From contig CM061064.1 of NCBI GenBank assembly GCA_030762895.1, forward strand, positions 238,605,086 to 238,669,085: a DNA stretch of 64,000 nucleotides. Reading direction: 5' to 3'. Made by a program: the position numbers and the translations under genes. The notes under the pieces are model-generated. The model was given only the letters and a program-made list of their open reading frames with translations. It was not told the origin of the DNA and did no database searches. Shown here piece after piece: positions 9,041 through 19,119 of the stretch. Source of the stretch: Sophora flavescens (taxonomy: Eukaryota; Streptophyta; Magnoliopsida; Fabales; Fabaceae). The first letter of the stretch is position 1, and every line of letters starts with the position of its first letter.

Positions 9041-11955
9041 AGCTCAAGCCACTTCCTGGGAACCTGAAGTATGCCTACCTAGAGACAAATGAAAAACTTC
9101 CAGTCATCATTTCTTCCAGCCTTGACTCTGACCAGGAAGCAAAACTATTGGAGGTTCTGAAGAAGCACAAGAAGGCTATTGGGTGGACATTGACTGATAT
9201 TCCAGGAATTAGCCCCTCCAGATGCATGCACAGAATTCTATTGGAGGATGGGGCTAAACCAGTAAGACAGACCCAAAGGCGACTTAATCCATTGATTCTA
9301 GATGTGGTAAAGAAAGAGGTGACTAAGCTTCTGCAGACAGGTATTATATACCCCATTTCTGATAGTACTTGGGTAAGTCCGGTGCAAGTTGTACCCAAAA
9401 AGTCTGGTCTCACAGTAGTTAGGAATGATAATAATGAGCTTGTGCCTACTAGAGTCCAGAATAGCTGGCGAGTTTGTATAGACTATAGGAAGTTGAACCA
9501 GGCCACCAGAAAGGATCATTTTCCTTTGCCATTCATAGATCAAATGCTGGATCGACTGGCTGGTCAATCTCATTACTGCTTTCTTGATGGCTTTTCCGGG
9601 TATTTCCAGATCCATATTGCCCCTGAGGATCAGGAAAAGACCACTTTTACGTGCCCCTTCGGTACGTTTGCCTATAGGAGGATGCCATTTGGCCTTTGTA
9701 ATGCTCTTGGCACCTTCCAAAGATGCATGCTTAGCATTTTTTCTGAATTTATTGAAAATTGCATGGAGGTGTTCATGGATGACTTCACTGTATATGGCTC
9801 CTCATTTGATGCATGTTTGGATAGTCTAAGTTTAGTTCTACAAAGATGCATTGAGACTGATTTGATTTTGAACTATGAGAAATGTCACTTTATGGTAGAA
9901 CAACGGATAGTTTTGGGTCATGTAATTTCTAAAGAGGGTATTTCAGTAGATCCTGCAAAAATTGATGTGATTTCTTCATTGCCTTACCCATCTTGCGTAC
10001 GCGAGATCCGTTCTTTTCTTCGACATGCAGGTTTCTACAGGCGCTTTATAAAGGACTTCAGCAAGATAGCTCTGCCATTGTCAAACCTGCTGAAGAATGA
10101 TGCCCTGTTCCATTTTGATGACCATTGCAAGGAGGCATTTGACTGCCTGAAAAAAGCATTGACATATACCCCCATCATCCAGCCCCCAGACTGGACACTC
10201 CCTTTTGAACTAATGTGTGATGCTTCCAATTTTGCTGTGGGAGCGGTTCTGGCACAAAGGGTGGGCAAGGTTGCCCATGTAATTCATTATGCTTCTAGGA
10301 CATTAGATGCTGCACAATCAAATTACACCACCACTGAGAAAGAACTGCTAGCTGTTGTATTTGCACTTGATAAGTTTAGGTCATATTTGCTAGGTTCTAG
10401 GGTTATTGTTTTCACTGACCATGCAGCTCTGAAATATCTGTTAAAGAAACCAGAAGCTAAGCCAAGACTGATCTGATGGATGCTCTTGCTCCAAGAATTC
10501 AATGTGGAGATCAAAGACAAGAGTGGAGCTGAAAATTTGGTAGCCGATCACTTGAGCTGAATAGCAAACGATGAGGATCCTTCTCCCATCCAAGATGATT
10601 TGCCTGATGAGAGACTACTGCATCTGTATGGGGTAACCCCCTGGTTTGCTGACATAGTTAATTTTCTAGTTGCTGGTGTTGTTCCTGCAGGTACAAGTAG
10701 ACATAAGTTCCACAAGCTCAAGAGCGATGCAAAGTACTATGTGTGGGATGATCCCTACCTATGGAAGTTTTGCAGTGATCAGGTTATTCGGAGGTGTGTC
10801 CCCGATCATGAGACAAAGTCCATTCTGTACTTCTCACATGCCTCTCAAGTTGGAGGACATTTTGGACCACAGAGGACAGCAAGAAAAGTCCTGGATTATG
10901 GGTTCTACTGGCCCTCAATTTTTAGAGATTCCTATGAGGTATACAAGAATTGCAAAGAATGTCAAACAACAGGCCCTGCCATCACTCGTAGGTGTGAGAT
11001 GCCTTAGCAGCCCATGCTCTTTTGTGAGGTTTTTGATGTGTGGGGGATGGATTTCATGGGTCCTTTCCCTCCTTCTTTTGGTTTTGTATATATTCTTTTG
11101 GCTGTAGATTATGTTTCAAAGTGGGTGGAAGCAATCCCCACTAGGACTAACGATGCTAACGTTGTTTCCAAATTTGTTAGGTCCAACATTTTTTGCAGGT
11201 TTGGCATACCTAAGGCCATCATCAGTGACCAGGGCACTCACTTCTGCAACAGAACCATGGAAGCCTTACTTAGAAAATATGGGGTTGTACATAGAGTGTC
11301 CACTGCTTACCATCCCCAGACCAATGGCCAAGCTAAAATATCAAACAGGGAGATCAAGCAGATTCTAGAGAAGATGGTGCAGCCGAACAGGAAAGAATGG
11401 AGCCGTCGTCTGGAAGACGCATTGTGGGCTCAGAGGACTGCTTTCAAGACACCTTTAGGAATGTCCCCCTTCTGGCTTGTATTTGGTAAGGCATGTCACC
11501 TCCCGGTGGAAGTTGAGCACCGTGCATATTGGGCAGTAAAGAGCTGTAACATGGACATGAAGGAAGCTGGTGTTGAAAGAAAACTGCAGTTGCAGCAACT
11601 TGAGGAGCTTAGGCTAGAAGCCTATGAAAGCTCCAGGATTTATAAAGAGAAAACCAAACAATTTCATGATAGGATGATTGTTAGAAAAGAATTTTTTGTG
11701 GGCCAGCTAGTCTTATTGTTTAACTCCCGCCTGAAATTGATGGCTGGGAAACTTAGGTCCAAATGGGATGGCCCCTTTGTTGTGACTAACGTGTTTCCTT
11801 ATGGTGCAGTAGAGATTACACGTGCAGGTACCCACAAGCCATTCAAGGTTAACGGGCAGAGGCTGAAGCCATTCCATGGTGTGGATGCTGGTGTTCCTGA
11901 GGATGTTAATGTTGAGGAGCTCTCATTGGCAGCTCCCACCTACACCGATACTTGA
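8968..11955 (+). pseudogene. pol: pol of the Athila element (RT, RNase H, integrase)
   Basis: RT spans about 9200-9960, with FSGYFQI and the FMDD active site near 9775; RNase H follows (CDASNFAVGAVLAQ near 10215, FTDHAAL near 10411). The integrase has the HH-CC zinc-binding part near 10840-10965 and a DDE core: D in VWGMDFMGPF near 11050, D in ISDQGTHF near 11226, E in SNREIK near 11350. A basic C-terminal region with VLLFNSRLKL follows, without a chromodomain. In-frame stops at 10474 (TGA), 10558 (TGA) and 11005 (TAG) stand where CGA, CGA and CAG are expected. The reading frame is otherwise continuous. Confidence 0.92.
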
Positions 11956-13431
11956 TCAGGGAGTTCCCTTTCCTTTCCCTCACTCTGTTTTTATAGTTCT
12001 TTTGTTCATTGGGGACAATGTATATTTTAAGTGTGGGGGAGGGAACTAGTTGTAGTTTTGTTGTGTCTTGTTTTTTATTTTCCTTTTCTTTGAATAAAGC
12101 TCCTGAATAATTTGAGAAGCTCAGGAGTTGTGTTGAGTCTTTTGTTGGCAAGTTTATTGGATTTTGATCGATTTTGCACAGATTGATTGCATGATTGATG
12201 TGATGATCCCCCCTAGGCTAAAAAAAAATTTGTTTTGAAAAAGTGATCCCCATGTGATTGAAAACTGAACTTTGAGATTTTGTTATGATGGCATGATTTA
12301 TGATAAGTTTGGGGTGATAGGAAGCACACACTAGGGATAGAATCTCTGTCAAACAGTTTGCATGAATGTCCAGGTGAGGTTTTGAGCCTCCAACATGTTT
12401 CTAACTGTGTGAACTCACTTTCATGTTGCACTTTCCTGAATTTGCTTGAATCTCTTTTTGGTTTGCATGATTATGTGTTCGCTTCAGATGATTTAGGCAT
12501 TTTCTTTGTAAATAGCTACTTAGCCTAAAAATAACCATCCCTAATGCATGTTCCTTAGTTAGCCCCATTGAGCCTATTAGCCTGTTAATTCTTGATAACC
12601 TAATGTTATAAGCCTAAAAAAATCTGGAAAACCATGTTAACCCGATCTTAGGATTAGGAGAGAATGGAATCTTAGAAAGAGAAAGGGTGCAAGAAACTAA
12701 GTTTGGGGTGGCTACAAGGTGACATGTTGTTTGGGATTGAGAAAAAAAATACAATAAAAAGGTTAGAGCCAAAGGCTTGTAAAAAAAAAAGAAGAGAAAA
12801 ACAATAAAAATAAAAAAGTGTTGAAATAACAAGGCTATAGTCACCCAAGGCAAAAAGAAGAATGAAAAAAGGAACTTGAGTGGAATTCTAATGTTTTGAA
12901 GTGTAAAAAGTTTCATGCTCTCTTAGTTCCTAGGGTCTTCAGCCTAGTACCTTTGTATATCCTACCCTTAGCCAGGCCCCATTACAACCCATAAAAGACC
13001 TTTTGATGTTGCTTGCATGTTTTCTGTGGGAATCATTGGGAGATGAAAATCAAATTTGTGGGAAGTGTTCTTGAAAGTGAAATTGAGTGTAATGTTGATA
13101 GCCTGACACAAACTGAGAGATTGAGTGAACACTAAATACCCTTGTGAGGAAGGCAGTTGTTTGGAATTGGTGATCTCCCTTTTGTGTGTGACTTGGATCC
13201 CCTGCTTAGATTGATGATTGTTTGAATAATGGAATTCTCAAATGTTTAGAATAAATGATTGTGGGGATTGCTTTGCTTGAAAAGGGGGGACATTGAAGAA
13301 AACTGTTTTGATGTATTGCTTGAATGTGTGCAAGGTTGATTGAGTCTTTTGAGCTTGCAAGGTCTTGAGTCTTTTTGATTTTTGAGTCCTAGTTTGCTTG
13401 GGGACAAGCAAAGTTTAAGTTTGGGGTATTT
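11956..13431 (+). other. Noncoding 3' region of the Athila element
   Basis: No ORF worth calling on either strand. Two related purine-rich motifs bracket it: GGGGACAATG then AAGTGTGGGGGAGGG at about 12010-12047, and GGGGACAAGC then AAGTTTGGGGTA at about 13400-13428. An A-rich patch (12740-12830) and much of the remainder are mirrored, in reverse orientation, in element F at 51011-52440, so this region is conserved in the family although it does not code. Confidence 0.75.
13411..13431 (+). promoter_or_regulatory. Polypurine tract of the Athila element
   Basis: AAGTTTAAGTTTGGGGTATTT directly precedes the LTR start TGATCAGCC at 13432. Element F has the same tract next to its LTR at about 51011-51030 on the minus strand. 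Confidence 0.7.
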
Positions 13432-14754
13432 TGATCAGCCTCTGGCTCATCTAGTTTTATAGCTAGTATGGCCAGGGTTTTGTGCTAATTTTCTTACATT
13501 TTCACCCAAATTAGATTAGATTGTCCTCAAGCAAGGTTTTGAGTCTCTACAGTAGTTTTAGGTTAATTTAGCCAGTTTTGAGTCAAAATAATACACTTAT
13601 AGCTATGTCTTTGTTTTCAGGTTAAGTTGGAAGTCAAGAAAATAAAGAAACAGGGGATTCACCACGCGAACAGCTCTTCGCCTCGCGACCCCGAAGGCTG
13701 ACTGTTCCAAGAAAATGCAAGGTCTCTGGTTCGCCCCGCGAAGAAGATCTCGCCCCGCGAGTCACCCAACCCTGAGAGTCAGAGACTATCACGGCTTACC
13801 CGTGTTGAAGGTCACGGCTGTGGCAGTTTTGAAGTTGAAGAGTCTCGCCTCGCGAGCATCCATTCTCCTCGCGAGCCTGGAAGTCAGAAAGCATCACGGT
13901 TGGCCCCTGATGTTCATAACGGGCGTAATAAGAAGACTCTTCAGTTCCTCGCCTCGCGAAGGTGTGTTAGCCTCACGAGAATACCAAAGGTTGCAGACTG
14001 TTCACAAGATTCGCGTCGCGAGAGAGGCTTCGCCTCGCGAGAGTGCAAAAATTCCTGAATGTTATAAATAGCTGTCTGGGCAGATTATGAACAACTTTTG
14101 CTTCTCCACAGTTTTACATATTTTTCTGTGTATTTCGTTATTGTTATGGAGAACTAAATTCTAAGATTAATCTACTGTATGAGAATTCCATATACTTGAG
14201 GTTTTATAATTCCTATTTTAATTGCTTTTCCCTTTTCAATACCATATTATACATTTCTGTTTGTTATTTCAGGAGTGTGTAGTGTGTATTGATTCGTTTC
14301 AGTGATGTTATGTTCCTATACTAAATCGCGTTTGTTATTTCGCGTGTGTTCATTCATGTTCGTTAGTTCATGAGGGCTTAACCCCGTTTGTTATTTCGGG
14401 AATAGGAACATATATCTGTAGTAGCGATTGCGTTGTTAATAGTTGCTACAACTGAAAGGGGATTAGAATCTGCTTAGGGCCTGGGATTACATGAACCAAG
14501 GATAGTTGGGAATTCGAGAACAGTAGATTAATCGTTGTTTGCTATTTGATAATCTTTTTGAACTGCCCTGTTTTTAATTGCTCTGTTTTTCATTGTTTTA
14601 TTTTCTTTGATTGCATCCAATCCAACCCCCCAAAACTTATTTTTGTGAAAAATAATACTTTAAGAGTCTTTGTGAGACGACATCCGAGTTGTCGCCCTAA
14701 ACTACAGTTTTAAACCCGCTCGTTCCTTTTGGCACGTGCGCGACAGCGCGACCA
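13432..14754 (+). repeat. 3' LTR of the Athila element (1323 bp)
   Basis: Begins TGATCAGCC and ends GCGCGACCA. Between 13660 and 14045 it contains many copies of a palindromic CTCGCGAG/TCGCGA core in slightly varied contexts, plus CACGG...CCGTG inverted pairs. A TATAAATA box lies at 14063-14070. An ORF at 13715-14071 reflects the GC-rich repeats; a similar ORF occurs in the LTRs of element F on the minus strand, but no known domain is visible. Confidence 0.88.
14063..14070 (+). promoter_or_regulatory. TATA box in the Athila 3' LTR
   Basis: TATAAATA immediately downstream of the CTCGCGAG cluster. Element F has TATATAAG at the equivalent place in both LTRs (minus strand, 50453-50460 and 54477-54484). 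Confidence 0.6.
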
Positions 14755-14931
14755 CCCATCACTTAAGAACTCCACAGTTAAGCGAGCTTGACTTGGAGCA
14801 ATTCTGGGATGGGTGACCTCCTGGGAAGTTTTCCCGGGAAGCGTGTGAGTGAGGACAAAGCACGCCGAAAAGACTCGTGTTGGTTTGTGGGGACAGTCGT
14901 CAATCCATAAAGCAGACAGGGATGTTACATT
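14755..14931 (+). ncRNA. 5S rRNA-derived fragment, probably part of a Cassandra TRIM LTR
   Basis: The first 100 bases resemble the downstream two thirds of plant 5S rRNA: CCCATCA, a box-A-like AGTTAAGCGAGCTTG at 14778-14790, and a box-C-like GGATGGGTGACCTCCTGGGAAG at about 14807-14828. The 5' third is missing because the Athila LTR ends exactly here; CCCAT (14755-14759) may be the target duplication. The 3' part ends in GGATGTTACA, as expected of an LTR end, which suggests a Cassandra-type element rather than a true 5S gene. A dispersed 5S pseudogene remains possible. Bases 14932-15000 are not explained. Confidence 0.6.
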
Positions 14932-15000
14932 CCCGGTAGTAAAGCCCGCAGGTTAGCGTCGTAAATTCGTTGGTAAGCCAGGTGGTCCCGGTGTCTTGGT

Positions 15001-15884
15001 AAGAAATCTCTGTTTTATATTGAACAAAAATTAAACAATTGGAGCATTCCATCAATAAATGTTTATGAGATTTATAAAACAAAATTAATGGATAAGTTCA
15101 AGTCTGATTACATAATCAAGACTACTGAATATACCATTAAAGTAGATAAAACTCAAGAAAGCTTAAATCTCTTGAATTTATCTATGCTAAAAGAACACAA
15201 GCAAAAATATAGATTTTTACGTATTGGCTTAATACAAGTAGCAATAAAACCTCTTCATAGATTAGGCATAGATACACCTGTGTGTGTATGCCTAAGAGAT
15301 ACTCGTCCTGCAAAGTTCAAGGATCAAGTTCTTTCAATAATTGAGACCAATCTTCATGATGGTCCCACTTTTTTCAATAACTATCCAAACTATACAATGT
15401 CTTTTTGGAAAGTCTGGGAAAAAATAAACATAATATCAAATTAGATATAAAAATAAAGGAAGGGATTTGGAATCCAAATTCTTATCCAATGGCAGTAATA
15501 TATAAGATATATTACAAAGCCATGAAAACAAATATTTCTCCTATAGCATTAAATATTTCTTCGAAAGAAGATACTTTACTTCTTGAAGTCAACCTCGAAA
15601 AACAAATGCAGTCACTCCTAAGAGACTCAATCATAATGAGGTCTCTAGGAATCTTGACTGGAATTTACAAGAGTTTTTGCCTCCAGAAGAGCCAGAACCC
15701 TCTCAAATGTCAATACCAATTGAATATGCATCTGGAAATGTTTCGATACGTTTTGCGCCTTTTAGTAGGTGTAACTCTACCAGGTCGTTTAGAACCCCTG
15801 AGGGATCTAAACAATCAAATAATTCAAAATAATCAATTGATTCATTTCATTCGTTAAGATTAGCAGGAATACGAGATCATCCCG
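15001..15884 (+). pseudogene. Endogenous caulimovirid movement-protein region, copy A
   Basis: Belongs to an old integrated copy of a plant pararetrovirus (Caulimoviridae, petuvirus/florendovirus-like). The reading frame is open from about 15001, with an ATG at 15088, to a stop at 15442, and carries the RFLRIGLIQVAIKPL and VCLRDTR patterns of the 30K-type movement-protein family. The frame then changes near 15430 and again near 15600, and a stop interrupts the end. From about 15461 it is closely similar to 44370-44770. It ends abruptly at about 15880, where chromovirus LTR sequence begins without a target duplication. Not functional. Confidence 0.78.
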
Positions 15885-18800
15885 TGATCTTGAGAAAAAC
15901 CGAAACCCTAGTTCTTGGAACTAGATGAGTTTGATTCCATGTTCTTGGTTCATGATCTTGGTTTAAGTGCTTAATCATGTTTAATTTACTTATGGATCAT
16001 AAATCCCTAAGTTAACAAAAATTTTAACTTTCCTAACCTAGAAAATCTGTTGAGGCCGAAACCTAACCTTCATGATCCAAGTATGTTGTTGTTTGATTTG
16101 ATTTATTTTGGTTGCAATTCGTTTGAAAGAATCGTTCAAGTTAGCTTGACTTAAGCTGACGGAGGAGAATCAGATCGGGATAGGGAGATTAATTGAAACT
16201 GCTAGTTCAAATCTTTAAGAGGTAAGGGGAGTATGCCTGAAGAGTTTAAGATAATCACATGCTTATTGTTGGAGTCACTTGAGAATTTTCTGTAGGCAAT
16301 ATTTTATGATATTGCATTGTTTACTGTTAACTGCTGGATTGATTAGATATTTATCGGAGTAATTGAATTTATGTGATATGTGGATTTGCATGATTATAAT
16401 GATTTGGTTATATTATAATTGTGATGCATGTTATAGATGGATATATGTCATGTTATTCTGTGATTGAAATTTATTTGCTGTTGGGTGTCGGACTGAGAAA
16501 CCTGACATTGGTCAATGTTTAAAAATTAACTTGAGGATAAAAACTTAATAAGCTTGGATAATTAATCAGAGGGATTAATTTGGGAAATTTGAGAAAAATG
16601 AAAAAAAAAATTATTATTTTAATAATATTTTTTGGAAACTGTGTAAATAAGCGACAGTAAGGACAAAACCGTGAAATTTTTTCACAGGCCCTAATTTTTG
16701 TAAAATAAATTCAAATTTATTATAAAATGTTATTTAAAGTAATTAAGTTTCGAAAATAATGTTATATAGCAGTAAGAACAATTACTTCTAACAGAAAAGT
16801 GATTTAAGTTATAAAAAGAATTTTATTAAAAATTCTGGGAAAAAGATTAAATATATAATTATTTTATTATTATAAATTTATTTATTGATAACTTTTTGAA
16901 AAGTTGACTTTTATTAAGAATTATTTTCAGAAATAAAATAGTCAGAAATTAAAGAATTTATCAAGGATTTTCAGGTTTTATCAACATGTTAACAGAAAAA
17001 GGATTTCTGTAAAAGTATTTTTATTTCGTGAAATTATTCCGTTAAACTTGGATAAGTTTTCGGAGCTTTTGTTTTGTAAATGTTTTTCACTGAGCGAAAT
17101 GTTTTACAAGCAGATAAATAAACCTACGAATCGAGATGTCGGGGTTCTAGTGTTCTATGGACACGTAGATCAAGGATCTGTGTCATTGGACGGAGTGTCC
17201 TGCAATGATTTTATTAGACTGTGTCCTAAATTGATGTGGAAAGTGTGAGTTCCATATCCGTGAAGCCCAAGACTAGTGCATCGGTTTATGGGCCTCGTGA
17301 TTGAGCACTCGGACTGTGTGTCCTGTGTTGAGTTTAAAACCTTTGGGCTGTATGTCCTGTGTTTGTTTAAGGGGAAAGTCTTAATAAGAAATTAAGCGTG
17401 GTCATTAGCTTTGTGCTTCGACAAGGAAAGATTATTACGACAAAGAAAATAAATCGAGAATAAAAGTTTTTCTCGTGCATAGATGGCAGACTTGTCATGT
17501 GTTGTGATCATTGAGTCCGGAGTGGATCAATGTATCTGTTATGGACTATGTTCCATTTGATCATCGGGATTCTATGTGATCCAATGTATCTTTACTGGAC
17601 TGTGTGTCAAATTTTATGTGATAACTATTGTGATTCGGAGTGATGCAATAGGTTATGGACAATAATCTCCATTTTTCGCAGTGAGCATTGGGATTCTGTG
17701 TGAGCCAATGAGTTACATTTTTGAACAATAACCTTGGTGAAACTGTGTGTGGCCAGTGTGTTATGTGTTCCCTTGGACATTGTTTTATTTCGTTTTTACA
17801 ATGTACCATGTGCAGAGCTTGATTAGCTCAAAACGAAACAAAAAGTTGTGGGATATCCGGAGATTAGGTATTAAAAATAGAGCCTGAATATTGAAGTGCC
17901 ATGCATTTTTATAAAATGACGATGACTGCCGGGTATGAAAACCTTTGAATTAAATTATTCTGCTGTTTTGAAATAATTTTATTATGCTGTGAATATATGG
18001 TATTTGCTATTTGTGTGTCGTGCATGGGATTGTCTTATCAAGACTCATATATTGGAAACTCACCCTTGCACATTCGTTTGTGGTTTCCTCTACTATGTGG
18101 AATCTACCTATATATATCTGCATTCAGATGGATCCGGGTGCAGCGGACATGAACTACTCAGGGGTTCGAGCCCTGATGTTCGACAATACTGATCAAGGGA
18201 ACGCCTGGGTGATTAACCCAAGAGCTCGGAGTGCCACTTACACAGGTCCTATGAGGATGCTTCGAGGTACTGTAGTAGACGGACCACAGCAGTTGATTCA
18301 TAGTAGGGAGACGATTGAAGTTTCATTACCCCCCATTTGGATGATCATACGATATTTGGTACAACAGGAAAATCTGGAGCACCAACCACCACCTTTTGTT
18401 CATCCGTTACAGCAAGTAGCACCGAAGTCACCTCCTGCATCCATTGTCTTGATTCCAGAGGATGTCCAGGTGGAGATGGAGGAGGACCCCGAGGAGGATC
18501 CGATGGTTGATCCAGACTATATTCCTTTAGGGGACGAAGAGTCTCCAGATGTTGGAGAGGGGGCTATTGTATCCTCTCCAGATACACCTCCCGGAGGTGG
18601 AGGAGTTTATACTGGACTCCCCAATGGATTTCTGTAGTGATGACTAGCTTAGGATGTAGTTTTCGAAAAGAGTGGGAATTTTAGGTTAGTCTGACTTAGT
18701 GGCTACTGAGAGCCGTCTTTTGAGTAGTGTTTTTCAGACTCCCACTATGACATAGTCATGATGTTTCAGTTAGTGTAAAATATGTGTGACAGTAGATGGT

Positions 18801-18918
18801 GACCTGGTAAGAAAAAGGTCTTTTGTAAAACCTTAAGGCATATGTAATATATATAGTGATGTATATTATTTTTGGGTGTTCGAGTGTGTGTACAGTAAAA
18901 AGAAAAAGAAAAAAATTT
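15885..18918 (+). repeat. Truncated 5' LTR of chromovirus B
   Basis: Aligns along its length with 40955 to about 43950 of the 3' LTR at 39699-44099. The first 1.25 kb of the LTR is missing and the sequence joins the movement-protein remnant at about 15880-15886. The last 150 bp or so, the primer site and most of gag are also missing: the A-rich GTAAAAAGAAAAAG stretch runs directly into gag at about 18918. It retains the second donor-like motif (about 16222), the CGAGATGTCGG motif near 17122 and the internal ORF at 18128-18637. Confidence 0.85.
18128..18637 (+). CDS. LTR-internal ORF, copy in 5' LTR of chromovirus B (169 aa)
   Basis: I do not recognise the product. The ATG follows directly after CATTCAG, a good splice-acceptor sequence, and begins MDPGAAD. 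The protein has no membrane segment, is rich in proline and acidic residues in its second half (PEDVQVEMEEDPEEDP, then SSPDTPPGGGG) and ends NGFL. An aligned ORF of 164 aa lies at 43185-43679; the two differ by one in-frame 15-base indel and roughly twenty amino acids, mostly nonsynonymous, as expected of neutral drift after insertion. The ORF may be an exon of the element's own transcript. An extension upstream to 18011 is possible but less likely because it crosses the acceptor-like site. Confidence 0.4.
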   Translation: MDPGAADMNYSGVRALMFDNTDQGNAWVINPRARSATYTGPMRMLRGTVVDGPQQLIHSRETIEVSLPPIWMIIRYLVQQENLEHQPPPFVHPLQQVAPKSPPASIVLIPEDVQVEMEEDPEEDPMVDPDYIPLGDEESPDVGEGAIVSSPDTPPGGGGVYTGLPNGFL

Positions 18919-19119
18919 AGAGGATATGTGGGAGGACCATCAAAATCCAAAGGTCAATATCAGAACCAGAAAGGGAAGCAGGTCCAGAATAAACTTTTTA
19001 TCGAGCACCGGGAAACAGTCGAAATCAACAACCCTATCATCCTGTAGCTACTGCGTCAGGTGTTGGAGGCCAGAAGAATCAAAATCAAAACACAATCAGA
19101 AGATATTACAAGTGTGGAG
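18919..19119 (+). pseudogene. gag: gag of chromovirus B, fragment before the nested insertion
   Basis: Reads GGPSKSKGQYQNQKGKQVQ, homologous to the linker of chromovirus 1 Gag, and ends in RRYYKCG, the first half of a CCHC knuckle. The rest of the knuckle continues at 32369 (DPNHLANNC) on the far side of element A. The 5-bp duplication TGGAG at 19115-19119 and 32364-32368 proves the two pieces were continuous. All upstream gag is deleted. Confidence 0.85.

Larger units (their letters stand above)
6027..14754 (+). mobile_element. Athila-type Ty3/gypsy retrotransposon (5' LTR truncated by chromovirus 1)
   Basis: Order: 5' LTR remainder, primer site for tRNA-Asp, gag-protease frame, pol frame (RT, RNase H, integrase without chromodomain), a 1.5 kb noncoding region, polypurine tract and a complete 3' LTR. 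The protease LDLGASINVMP signature, an FMDD reverse transcriptase and the integrase C-terminal region are typical of the plant Athila clade. No env-like ORF is seen after pol. The two LTRs agree closely over the shared 340 bp apart from a handful of mostly transitional changes and a poly-C length difference, so insertion was fairly recent. The genes carry five in-frame stops and one frame change. Confidence 0.9.

Noticed and set aside
14755..14855. Functional 5S rRNA gene
   Set aside because: The first third is missing, several box-A positions differ, and the tail looks like a retrotransposon LTR rather than a terminator plus 5S spacer.
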